Below, piece by piece: positions 21,543-32,736 of a stretch of DNA of 64,000 nt. The DNA comes from Pisolithus tinctorius. Taxonomy: Eukaryota > Basidiomycota > Agaricomycetes > Boletales > Pisolithaceae. The stretch's first letter is position 1. Each line of letters opens with the position of its first letter. Below the pieces are notes generated by a model that saw only the letters and a program-made list of their open reading frames with translations, was not told the DNA's origin and made no database searches. The stretch covers positions 868,001-932,000 of the forward strand of contig JANFAH010000020.1 of the NCBI GenBank assembly GCA_024663395.1, in the 5' to 3' direction. A program made the position numbers and the translations under genes.

Positions 21543-23400
21543 CCCCATGTAGTCCATTTAGTCACAACATATAGGTAGCCTGCATGCCAAAATGCCAACA
21601 CTTATATAGACCCCACAACGGGCCTGTCTAAATAGATTAGCCATGACACATGGACAGGCCTGAGGGCCTATAGTGAGAGCAACATATGTACGGGCCTGTG
21701 GAGGGTAAGGATGCTGCAACATATAGACAGGCCTGTGACCAAGTAAGTATGCTGAGCTACTGTAAGACATGGACGGGCCTGCCTATTGTATCATGAAGAA
21801 GGTCGCAACATATGGACGGGCCCGCCCATCATATGCTTTATAGGGTCACAACATAAAGAGGGGCCCCTCTATGATAGATTACAGAGTTGGCAACATATGG
21901 AAGGGCCTGTCTTTGGGATAATATACCCCTGTCACAACATATAGACGGGCCCGTCCATAGCAAGATGTACGCCTGTCGCAACATAAGGACAGGCCCATCA
22001 GTAATATCATTGACAGCATCACAACACATAGACGGGCCCATCTAGTAAGATGCATCCCTGCCGCAACATAAAGATGGGCCCATCAGTAATATCATTTATG
22101 GCATCAAAACATATGGATGGGCCCTTCCATAATATCATTTATACCATCACAACACATGGGCGGGCCCGTCCATAGTAAGATGTACCTGTCGCAACATAAA
22201 GACGGGCCCTTCAATATATATCATTTATGGGGTCACAACACATGGACAGGCCTGTCTAGTAAGATGCACCCATGTCACAACATAAAGACGGGCCTTTCAG
22301 CAAGGTCAATTACACAGTCACAGCACATGGACGGGCCTGTCAATAGCAACATGTATGCCTGTCGCAACATAAAGATGGGCCCGTCAGTAATATCATTTAC
22401 AGTGTCACAACACATAGACGGGCCTGTCAGCAATATCAATTACACGGTCACAACACATGGATGGGCCCATCAATACTAGACGCCCATGTCACAACATAAG
22501 GACGGGCCCGTCAGCAATATCAATTACACGGTCACAACACATGGACAGGCCCGTCAATAGCAACATGTATGCCTGTCGCAACATAAAGGCGGGCCCATCA
22601 GTAATATCATTTACAGTGTCACAACACATAGATGGGCCCGTCTAGTAAGATACGCCCATGTCACAACATAAGGACAGGCCCATCAGTAATATCAATTACA
22701 CGGTCACAACACATGGACAGGCCCATCAATAGCAACACGTATGCCTGTCGCAACATAAAGATGGGCCTGTCAGTAATATCATTTACAGTGTCACAACACA
22801 TAGATGGGCCTGTCTAGTAAGATACGCCCATGTCACAACATAAGGACGGGCCCATCAGTAATATCAATTACACTGTCACAATACATGGATGGGCCTGTCA
22901 ATAGCAACACATATGCCTGTCACAACATAAAGACGGGCCTGTCAGTAAAATCATTTACAATGTCACAACACATAGACAGGCCCATCTAGTAAGATACACC
23001 CCTGTCGCAACATAAGGATGGGCCTGTCAGTAATATCAATTACATGGTCACAACACATGGACGGGCCCGTCTAGTAAGATACGCCCCTGTCGCAACATAA
23101 AGACGGGCCCGTCAGTAATATCAATTACAAGGTCACAACACATGGATGGGCTCGTCAATAGCAACATGTATGCCTGTCGCAACATAAAGACAGGCCTGTT
23201 GGTCACAACATAAGGACAGGCCCTTCAGCAGTATTATTTATATGGTCATAACGTATAGACAGCCCTTCAGTAATATCTTTTATATCGCCATAAAACAAGG
23301 ACGGGTCCGTCTAGTAAGATCCACCCCTGTCACAACATAAGATGGGCCCAACACCAATAGCACGTATAGCATCACAACATATTGATTGGATCACAGTAAA
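21543..23400 (-). repeat. Tandem palindrome array 2 with left terminus of KDZ-B
   Basis: About 42 units of 42-43 bp, opposite in orientation to arrays 1 and 3. Perfect GACGGGCCCGTC cores are seen at 22501-22512, 23060-23071 and 23102-23113; most others have one or two CpG losses. Between cores are GTCACAACA(C/T)AT and AGTAATATCA(T/A)TTA segments. The terminal 170 bp has no regular cores but has TCTATATAAG on the minus strand (about 21603-21612). Open frames here repeat with the array and are not genes. Confidence 0.9.
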
Positions 23401-23510
23401 ATATTGAGGCAAGCATCCCGACATGCCGTAATTTTCCAACAAGCTGCAAGCGGCTCGCCCGCTATACAACTCTGACCTCATCCACCCCAAGCATGAATAC
23501 TACACAAGAC

Positions 23511-25170
23511 ATGTCTAACATCCCCCACGGATGGCAAATGGAACTAACAGACTGCATTGCATCATACATGAAAGCCAGATTTCAAGAGGAGGTATTCAGT
23601 GGTGTAGGGAGCCATATACTCCCTGAGGCTGGAACAGGAATCTGTCACTAAATTCCACAGGCCTCTACGACAAATCTGTTTCGGAATTTTTCCCGCTCGT
23701 GTGCTTGTGTTCCCTCCCAACCCCTGTCGCCTTCGGAGTTTCTACCAACCTTCTGCATGTTGCTCAGTCATCAAAATGCTGATCCGGAAATTCTGCATTC
23801 GTGCAGAGTCATCTGGAATTCAGTAGCCGTGCCTCCGCTTGGCCACGTCACCAGTCATCCATGCCACTTTCCTCTAAAAAACTCTGCTTTCCCCTGTCAC
23901 CCTAAATTCTGCAAGCTGGACTTCATTCCAGTATGCTATGCTCTGCCCTCCTTTTCTTGACTTCTCCTTCCACACAGCACCCCTTGGGACGATCCTAGGG
24001 AATTCTCCCTTCACCCTTCCTCTAGTCGCACGCTTCCCAGAAGTCGTGTCCCACAGCAGACCTCGCGCCCTTCCAGATATATCAATTCCATTTCTGGTGT
24101 TATGTGAAGCGGATTGCATATCATCAGTAATCTCACAGGCCTATCGTTGCCCAAGTACGTCCATCATAATGGTGCAATGGAAGTTTTCATCTTTCCGCAG
24201 TCAACATTGGGAAAAATCAGGGTGGAAAAACCTGCAATGCAGAAGCTGCTGAGAGATACACGGAAGTGACTGAGCCATCCATTCTGGTGACGGACTCAAA
24301 CACCATCCGTGTATGGTATTTGCCGGATGCTCTCAGCCCAAAAAGAAGGGTAAGGAAATGCAGAATCTCATATTCTACTGACTTAATGGAATGGCAGGCC
24401 GACATATGGAACCACCTTCATCTTCTGAGGGAACCACTGCAGGAGAGCATAAAGGCTTCCTCACAGGCATGGCGGATGGACAAGTCATATTTCTGTGAGG
24501 ATGCTGAGTTGAAAGGTGCCATCAACCTGTCACCCGCATGGTTTCAACAGGGTCGTGGGGTGGGTGATCATTGCTTGCCTTGTAAATAAAGCGCTCATCT
24601 GTCTTGAAGCCCCAAAATGGCTTCCCGGAAGCCTCATGGCTGCTCAAATCCAGGACGGAAAACACTTCTACAAGGGAATGGGTTGACCAAATGTCCGACA
24701 CCAATGCCCTGTTATCTGCAATCCTGCATGTCATCCACCCGCGAATGTATGCAGATGGCAGGGAAGCGTTGATCCGCCTTGGCAAACAGGCAGAACAGTG
24801 GGCAGATTCGGATATGAGCTCCATGTATAGCAGCATGTCCGTGATGGTGAATCGGGCAACTTGTTACCACAGGGATATCAATGGATGGGATCCATGGTAT
24901 GACATGCTGGTAACCATGGGCAACTACCTGCCCTTGGACTTTGTCATTCCAATGCTGAATCTGTGGCTGCGCTACAACCCAGGGACCATCATTGCATTTT
25001 CAGGTTCAGCATTGGAGCATGGGGTGGGAGCTGTAGACAGTGACAGAGCATGCCTGGCATACTACATGCATGCCAACATGCATCAGTCAGTGCATGTTCC
25101 CATGTGTCAATCACCACGGATGGACGACCTACTACCTAGACCAGTTGCAACTGGAGAACTGTTGATTTGA
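23511..25170 (+). pseudogene. TET/JBP-like 2OG-Fe(II) dioxygenase, copy 2 (interrupted near 5' end)
   Basis: Same family as copy 1. Start at ATG 23511 (MSNIPHGWQMELTDCIASYM). A GT-AG intron at 24155-24200 (GTACGT...CCGCAG) joins ...QAYRCP to INIGKNQGGKTC in frame; a second likely intron is 24560-24609 (50 bp), joining FQQGRG to PQNGFPEASWLL. The catalytic half has the iron motif H-R-D (CAC at 24868), the stretch LWLRYNPGTIIAFSG, the distal H of LEHGVG and the arginine of SDRAC. It ends in TGA at 25168-25170. Two faults: a 454-bp insertion at 23600-24053 within exon 1, and an in-frame 27-bp loss near 24820 between GAGCTCCAT repeats that removes nine residues before YSSMSVMVN. The catalytic residues are intact, so a shorter product from 24266 onward is possible. 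Confidence 0.8.
23600..24053. mobile_element. 454-bp TG...CA insertion in TET/JBP copy 2, possible solo LTR
   Basis: Copy 1 reads straight through ...EEVFS-RPHALPD, while copy 2 has 454 bp here, beginning TGGTGTAGGG and ending CGTGTCCCA. CAG occurs on both sides (23597-23599, 24054-24056); a 5-bp duplication (TTCAG/CACAG) would need changes. The TG and CA ends suggest an LTR, but I do not recognise the family and see no coding sequence. Confidence 0.55.
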
Positions 25171-25510
25171 AGCTGCAAAATTTAATGCAAGATTTAGTAG
25201 GCAATGTGGATCTCGTATTTTATTAGGTTATGCTGGCTCGCGAACTTTGGATGGGTGGTGTTGCCAAGATTTTGCAAATGGGCGGGTGCTTAGACATCAT
25301 AGATTGGGTGGGTACTCAGAGCTAAAGGGTTTGCATCATAAACTGCAACAAAAGTAAAACTACTCAGGCCATCATGCAGATGGGCGGATTGTGAGACATC
25401 ACGTGGATGGGCGGGGGTTCAGACATCATGTGAATGGGCAGCATCTCATTAAATGATCAACATTTGCAGCAAAGTATATACAACCAACTCCACAGTCAAA
25501 AACACGTAAA
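25171..25510. other. Non-coding 3' flank with short GGGCGG/AGACATCA repeats
   Basis: Four imperfect units of (A/G)ATGGGCGG...AGACATCA lie at about 25275-25440. The first part (to about 25310) is also present in KDZ-A at 2574-2715, so it belongs to the element. No gene is seen. Confidence 0.5.
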
Positions 25511-27618
25511 CTATTGCAGCGGCATGCCCAACAACCCATGCAATGCCCACCACCTGGCATAGAAATGGTCGATTTGTCGACCCTGACCATGGACAACATC
25601 AGCATATTTCCAAATATTTTCGATGCAGTAGTTTACCTGCTCCTCGATATGGCCATTGAAACGGTCTGTGATTGGCGCCTCAGGCAATGGCCATAAGCCC
25701 TGGGCCATCATCAACTATTTGCAGCGACGAGAATAAGCAGCATACCTTAAAAAAATCCCAGGCCACGGAAAACAATCCTTTGCCTTGCAATCTTTGGGAA
25801 TCCACTGCATATTCCTCAGAATGATATAGCCACCAAGGGAATGCAAAGCCGGAATTGGGATCAGCTGTGTGTGGGGTCCAATGTGGGACGATGGCGCTGA
25901 TATTGTTGATTATGCAAAATGCGCTAAGGGGAATTAGCTGCATTTGCTTGCAGAAGCTAACCTCATCATCTTGGTGTCTGAGGTACGCATGGTAGCACGC
26001 TGGGAGGGGAGGAGTATAACTGGCATGCGACACCGTCACCAGAATCAAGCTATTAAGCTGATTCTGAAGGAATTGTGTATCAGTCCCACATTGTGAAAAA
26101 TTGATGTAAAACCTACCAAGTCCATTGCTAGGTTTGCAAACCAATGTGTGGGCCATCCTGCGATATCAGCAGTCTGCTTCAGATGTACAGAGGCCACCTC
26201 AATCCGGCACACCAAGTAGACGATACCCATCTCTACCACAGACTGGTGAGATGGGTGTGATTGGCTGGCGATGAATGGCTCCGGACAATTTTCAAAGGCG
26301 GAATGTGGATAACGAACAACTTCCATCAAATCAAGCATATTGACAAGTCAAAGGCCCTGAGACACTGCACCATACTGGTCCCTTGCAGCTGTGCCCAATT
26401 CTCTCGCAATGGCATTCGCAGCACACACAAGGTGCCTATCGAGGGTGGGATTGAATGGCGTGTTGCTGGGAGCGGTGTTTCTGCGGTAGCAAGATACCGT
26501 GGCATGTAAGGTGTGCAGGACTAAAATTATCAACGTCAACTGTGTATCAGATTAAGCTCATGCCCATACCCTGATCGCAATGTGGAACAGGTGCCAATCC
26601 CCATTGTTCCATTTGAAGAGATTGCTGTTCAGATGGAAGTTCACCTACATAATCAATGGATATCACCAATCACATGAATAGAACCAAATAAATGCTCACC
26701 GTTGCATATTTCTTCGAAAAAATCCCTCATCTCTGATTGTTCAGGCATGCCAAAAGTCAAATGGTTTGCACCATTGTCCTCATCCACTGCCAAGTCAAAA
26801 GATTCAATGGGTGCATTTGAAACGAGCGGGGGAGGTGTTGGTTCCCTCATATCCTGCAATTGAGCAAGCAGGTTAGTCGGAGAATTGGGTCAAGGAGATG
26901 GGTCTTTCAGATTTGATGATTTGCAGGTGATGGGCAGAGGAGACGGTTCCCACACATTCTACAAGTCTGCCAGAAAATCGACCTGCATAGTAACGTCTTG
27001 TGCAGGTGTTGAAGACCTGTCCATCCTGTTCAATTTCTTGTCCGTGACTGGTGGTGCTGATGGTTCCTGCACATTCAGCAATTGCTCGAGTAGATCCACG
27101 TTCATACCATCTGCAGGGGGAGCAGTTGGTTCCTGTTCATTCAGGAACTGATTCATCAAGTTTTCGTGTGGATCCATTACTAGAAAATTAGTTTGTTGGT
27201 TAGCTTGAAGGGCAATCATGCCAACTCACCGGCCATGATTCCGCCCTCTGCCAGAGCGGTTGGCTCCCTTTCCTGCAGGAACTGAGCCAGCAAACTTTCG
27301 GATGAATCTATAGTGAAAGAACTTTGTTGTTGAGCTTGGAGAGAAATCATGTTCACTCACCGGCCGCAATATTGATGTTCAACCCTGCCATATCCGCCCT
27401 TCCACTTGAGACAATTGGTGGTGGGGTTGGCTCTCGCAGCTCACACAGTCGTACTAGCCTCTCCTCCAGATTTTTGGACTGCTTCATGCGGGAGCTAGAT
27501 TGCCTTGGCTCGATTGGTCTTACATTAGCTGTGGATGGCTTAGGTCGCTGGATCCAACAATGAAGACAACCTCACCTTGATGATGGAAATGAACTTGGCA
27601 GGACTGTTTGGTGGACAT
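25511..27618 (-). CDS. KDZ cargo gene 1: exon-repeated LLxQxLxxxEPTxPP protein
   Basis: Unrecognised function. It starts at ATG 27618-27616 (MSTKQSCQVHFHHQ), with GT-AG introns that join cleanly in frame. Six related units, each with a leucine-rich stretch then EP(T/S)(A/P)PP, follow: LVRLCELREPTPPP, LLAQFLQEREPTALA, LMNQFLNEQEPTAPP, LLEQLLNVQEPSAPP, FLADL-stop-NVWEPSPL, LLAQLQDMREPTPPP. Two of the units are on their own short exon with almost identical intron starts (GTGAGT). The downstream part (25511-26338) has long open stretches with hydrophobic content (WPTHWFANLAMDLVGF, CGTDTQFLQNQLNSLILV). One TAG, where CAG is expected, interrupts unit 5 (about 26958). It may be alternatively spliced or decayed. 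Confidence 0.5.
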
Positions 27619-28090
27619 ATTCGACAACGATGGTCTCACTGATAGCTCAATGATCAATCAAGATTTAAACTTGTAGGAACAATGGCGAGAATATCATTCA
27701 CACCGTGGGAAGCAAGGTTGGACAATGGCGGACATGGCCATATTTGGTTCAGCAAGGTTGGACAATGGTGGACGGAGCCAAATTTTGGGTAACAGCAATA
27801 CATGGGAGATGAGCAGCAATATTTCCCTACATAGATAGCTACCAGTCGCTTTCACAAGGCCAATATGTAGACCTGTCCCACTCAGCTCTCCACTCAATTG
27901 TCCCGCTCAACTGTCCCACTTAACTATCCCTCTCTCTGGATATCAAAGACGCCTCTCATAACCACCATGGTGTCATGAGCTACCGTACATTCCATACACT
28001 TGTATTCTAATGTGTAAAACTAGGCTAAGCCCTCTATAGACCATACATGAGTTCCAAAAAAGGTTTCCGCTCTGAATGTTTGAGGGATTC
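27619..28090. other. Spacer between cargo genes 1 and 2
   Basis: Contains a short direct repeat (AGCAAGGTTGGACAATGG, about 27711-27728 and 27749-27766) and a CT-rich tract (CCCACT/CCCGCTCAACT, about 27875-27945). No gene is visible. Confidence 0.45.
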
Positions 28091-28095
28091 GACAA

Positions 28096-31000
28096 CTACT
28101 TCCACTTCTGTTTGCTGCCTGTTTGCTTGCGCGATCTCTTTGCATCAGGAGATGGAACATCTGCATCTGGCCTTGCAGGGGCCTTTCTGACATGAGGTGA
28201 CTTCCAGGTGCTCCCAGGGACGCCCTGTTTCACATTCACGGATGCTGCATTGGAGGTCACAGATCCATTATTGTTGGACTTGGACAAGTATTTGGCCCCA
28301 GGTCGACGTCAATTCATGTCTGGCTCACTCGATTCTGACAGAGCCTACTTAACACACAGCACAAACTTGTTAGCCATGACAACTGATTCAACATGACTGA
28401 ACTTGCCTTGTGCGTGCGCTTCAGGGTGGATTTCAGCTTTCCACCTTTGTTTCTGCTCATTGACCCCTCCTCAGTTGGGAGGTCAGTGAAAGGAATGCTC
28501 TCCAATCCATCTGCATCTGAGTATTCTGAGTGGTCCTGTAGTTCAGTTGTGTACTTGCTCCCTGAGTGCAGATCAGAGTTTGCTGTGAATACAAGTTACA
28601 GTGGGAAGCTCACTATTCAGGGATGTTGCCAATTTCTTTGAATTGGATAGGGTGGGCAAATAAGTGTCTTCATCAGCTTCATCATCAGAATCATGGCCGT
28701 TGCTTTCCCTCCCATTATCGTCAGTTAGCGCTTTATTTTGTGGACAATGCACTGGGGTGTTTGCATGGGCTGGAGGTGCAGAGAGCTGCTCACTATGGGA
28801 ACCATCAGCTGGTGGGGGATTTGAGCGGGAACGAGAAGGGAATGGTGTCTTGGCACGGTTTTGCCTCCCGCCAGATACCTGAAGACTGGAATCGCATTAG
28901 TGCTGATCTGTCGTGCATGAAAATCACACATGGTGCACCTTTTTAGTGGAGGGATCATCTGTTCCAACATCGCTCCCCTCAGCCTTGCTGTGATCATCCA
29001 AACTGTCATCCAGGCTGTCATCCGGGCTATCATCTGCACTATCATCTGCACTATCATCCGCCACTCCCTCTTCCTGTGCTTTACCCTTGCCCTTGACATG
29101 TTTCCTTCCAGGATTCTTTTTGTATTTGGGGGCAGGTGTCTTTTGGTATTTCTGCTGCCTCACAACCTGGAGGGGTACCAAAGTTCTATCCACCAGTGGC
29201 TGCAGCTCGCCAGATCAATCGATCCATTTCTGAAATCCAAACACATCATTTGGATGGGTTTCCTGTCGCTTGCACCAAAAGGACAGCAGCTGGGTAGCTG
29301 TTGTCATCCACATGTGGCTTGGGTCGCAGTCAAAGGTAAATCCTTCAGGAAGATGGCAGGCTGCTATCATTTCCGCTTGATGATGGCTGAAATTCTTGAA
29401 CGGCACTGCTGACGAGGGATTTCTGCATGCTAATCCTGATAGCACTCGTCAGAGATTGAGGAGACTAAATACTCTGGCCACTCACGGTAGTGAGCAGTCA
29501 TAAATCTGCAAACCATTTTTTGTAGTTGGTCCCGGCTAAGGCCCACGATTTCTCCTATCCAAATCTCTCCATCAGCATTTTTCACCAATTTCACGGAGTC
29601 AACCTTGCCCGTCCTTGTTGCTTTGGCCGCTGTCTTTTTCCAAGCACGTTCAGGACTTGACTTGCCATCATGCTCGGGTGGTGTTCCTGGTTCCTCAAAT
29701 GTTTTCCCAAGGTACTCTCGCCAGCTTCCTTCCAGTGTGTGGACATCATTGAAGGGGATCCCATCTGTGATTTCATTATTGAAGTCCATACTGTCATTGC
29801 ATGAGTCTTACCTAGGCCTAGAGGAGAATATGGTGGACTCACGTGCATGCCTGTATAGTTCCCTCCTCATTTTTCCACCCAGCCATACACACTATGCGCA
29901 TTCCGCAATATCTCCACATCTCCATCGCAAAGTTTCGGACATACTTGTACCCATACTTGGCTGCATTCCTGGGAACCAGGATAAATTGAAGACTGGGAAG
30001 TTGACCTCATAAAATCGCACCTTGCTTTTGTCTCTGGCACAGGGCCTTCCCACCCATTCCACCTTTCTGCTATATCTTCAGCTGCAGCCAATTGTTCCTC
30101 CATCAGGTCATCCTGAATAAAAGCTGTCAATGCATTCTGATACTGTTGGATCTGCTTGCTTCCATGGGTATCGCCTTCTTCTACTTTCATTTTTGCAAGC
30201 CTCTCCTGTACAATGAGGGACAAAAGCGTTGCCATGTTTGTGAGATGTGACTTGTTGCTGATGTAGCTCAGGCTATTCTGCACAAATAATGATGATACCT
30301 ATACCATTGGAAAGGGATGACTCTAAGCTTTCCAGATCACTAAGGTTCAGTCCAAACAACGCAATACATGCTGAGATACACCCTATTCTTTCCAAAAAGT
30401 GCATTGCAATGCTTTTGTCCCTGACTGGTGAAATCATGAAATGTGACCTTTTGATGGGATTGTGGGCATGGAGGATGGGAAAATATGATTACATAATAAA
30501 CCACATGATCATCCAGATGATTTGTCAGCATGTAAACAATGACAAACATTGGACTTGTACCATTAATCCTCCCTCTTTTACCACAACTCATGAAATCATC
30601 TCTCTAGCTCACATGGTCATTTTCTCAAGGAATTCTTATCAAATACTGGTGGCCACCACAGTTCCATCAGTGTAACATGCTCTCAGAACCATCAGTCCCT
30701 TAAAAAACCTGCTGTCAGTCATTTCCTGGACTGTTTCCCCCCCATGCCTGATGTGTTCTGGGACTAATCAGTACTTGGAAGGCTGAAAATGTTATGGAGG
30801 TCAATCTGGCACTTCAGAACATGATGTACAAACCAGTCCCCTCTCAACCAATGCATTTCTGGCACAGGGACAGTGGTATGGAAGTTAGGGCAAGACAAAA
30901 TCCTCTTTACCCCTGGGTGTCATCAGAAGGATATGCTACTGAACTGCCATGGAGCAGAATCCTGCACTTCCATCTGGCCCTGAATATTGCCTTTGGTCAC

Positions 31001-32218
31001 ATATGACCAAATAATCCTTCCCCAGTCATCTACAGTTCAGATCAGAGCAAGATCTAGTGAACCCTCTTATGGTGCTCAGAGCACAAGGAGGTTTTGTCTC
31101 ACCCCAACTTCCATATCAGTGATCCTGTGCCAGAAATGCATTGGTTGAGAGGGGACTGGTTTGTACATCATGTTCTGAAGTGCCAGATTGACCTCCATAA
31201 CATTTTCAGCCTTCCAAGTACTGATTAGTCCCAGAATACATCAGGCATGGGGGGGAAACAGTCCAGGAAATGACTGACAGCAGGTTTTTTAAGGGACTGA
31301 TGGTTCTGAGAGCATGTTATACTGATGGCACTGTGGTGGCCACCAGTATTTGATAAGAATTCCTTGAGAAAATGACCATGTGAGCTAGAGAGATGATTTC
31401 ATGAGTTGTGGTAAAAGAGGGAGGATTAATGGTACAAGTCCAATGTTTGTCATTGTTTACATGCTGACAAATCATCTGGATGATCATGTGGTTTATTATG
31501 TAATCATATTTTCCCATCCTCCATGCCCACAATCCCATCAAAAGGTCACATTTCATGATTTCACCAGTCAGGGACAAAAGCATTGCAATGCACTTTTTGG
31601 AAAGAATAGGGTGTATCTCAGCATGTATTGCTTTGTTTGGACTGAACCTTAGTGATCTGGAAAGCTTAGAGTCATCCCTTTCCAATGGTATAGGTATCAT
31701 CATTATTTGTGCAGAATAGCCTGAGCTACATCAGCAACAAGTCACATCTCACAAACATTGCAACGCTTTTGTCCCTCACTGTATTTGCTCTTGGTACAAT
31801 TCGCGGACCACTGCCCACACAGAGTATTTGTAACTGGATCTAAGGGTAATGCGGGGCTTCTTTGAATGGAGGGGCTTTTTCAACCAATCTTGTATTAGCT
31901 ACAAGGGTGCTTTGAATTGTGAGCATCTGAATCAGAACTTTTAGAGCGTACCTTGCACTTGGTCTGGACTTTGCTCCCTCTCAACTCTTTGTTCCTGTCC
32001 AATCCCTGCATCTCCTCCCATATAGATAGCAGAACTGCAGGCTTCTTCTTCTTCCCTGCTTGCCTCCATTCCTGGCGTTGGCGCCCAAGGATCTCCAACT
32101 CTTCCACTTCAAATGTTTCTTCCTCCCTTTCCCCCACATCTGAGATGTGGTATGATGTATAATGGTGTATAATAGATGGTTGGCTGCTAAGTTTTTTCGT
32201 GCCCTTGTTTGGTCTCAA
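28096..32218 (-). pseudogene. KDZ cargo gene 2, large basic/acidic protein, split by a fold-back element
   Basis: An uncharacterised multi-exon gene, recalled as common in Agaricomycetes near KDZ transposons. It reads leftwards from about 32218: a charged start (RQRQEWRQAGKKKKPAVLL, IWEEMQGLDRNKELR), then VWAVVRELYQEQ up to the insertion at 31783, then QERLAKMKVEEGDTHG from 30208, then NADGEIWIGEIVGLSRDQLQ (about 29570), then MTTATQLLSFWCKRQ, then an acidic repeat of DDS units (about 29000-29060) and a lysine-rich region. Removing 30211-31781 with one TA leaves GAG CAA ATA CAG GAG in perfect frame. Exon borders elsewhere are not fixed. No enzyme motif is visible. Confidence 0.55.
30211..31781. 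mobile_element. Fold-back Tc1/mariner-like element with about 700-bp inverted arms, TA TSD
   Basis: The ends are CAATGAGGGACAAAAG (left) and CAGTGAGGGACAAAAG (right, reverse complement), the start pattern of many Tc1/mariner terminal repeats, each flanked by TA (30209-30210, 31782-31783). The arms (30211 to about 30912, and 31781 to about 31085) are nearly identical inverted copies around a spacer of about 170 bp. An open frame of 128 codons in each arm differs by a single residue between arms; it is a by-product of the inverted repeat and shows no transposase motif. It is non-autonomous. It interrupts cargo gene 2. Confidence 0.9.
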
Positions 32219-32736
32219 TGCATTTCAGTACTAGTATGGTCATGCCAAGGAATTCGTTTGGACCTCTGTGAAGCAACCAAAATATCCAATCAGGCTGATA
32301 TCTTTGACGGGAGCTCCATGAAGCGACCGAAATATCCAATCGGGCTGATCTCTTTGACAGGATCCCGCCCAAAGGCGGATTAGCTCCCGGTTTGCATCCA
32401 GGCTGTCAGTTGGCTGGCCCAATCATATCCATACTTATATTGATACCGAACATCTCATTTCACCTACATCAGCTAATATAGCATCCAAATTCACCATCAT
32501 AATCCAGGCAAAGCACCCAGGTAATGTTGCAGCAGGAAGGGAATGTGCAGGCAGGGATTGAGTGGTAATAAGAAGGCAGCGCCATGCATTGCACAAGGCC
32601 AGTGTAGTTGCATTTGTATTTATGCCCTGACATGTGTTAAGGTACTGATGTCAATAGAGCTAAATGATAAAGCAACTTGCACTAGCAGTAGCGTTTCTAA
32701 CAACTGACCTCATACTGTCAAATCAGCAACCTCCAG
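32219..32736. repeat. Spacer upstream of the KDZ transposase with a 53-bp direct repeat
   Basis: Two imperfect units at about 32262-32365, each with (T/C)(C/T)(C/G)TGAAGC(A/G)ACC(A/G)AAATATCCAATC and TGAT(A/C)TCTTTGAC. The rest up to the transposase start is presumably promoter and shows no other feature. Confidence 0.6.

Noticed and set aside
22117..22989. Series of similar small open frames (IRTGPSVISITRSQHMDRP-like) as a repeat protein gene
   Set aside because: They follow the DNA repeat period and occur in the other arrays in other frames; no start, intron or domain support.
23600..24053. Reading the 454-bp segment in TET/JBP copy 2 as an intron
   Set aside because: Copy 1 has no such segment at the same point, the ends do not give clean GT-AG joints in frame, and the other introns are about 50 bp.
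30289..31703. Two almost identical 128-codon ORFs as a duplicated gene
   Set aside because: They are the two inverted arms of the fold-back element; no domain is visible and the identity extends through non-coding parts.
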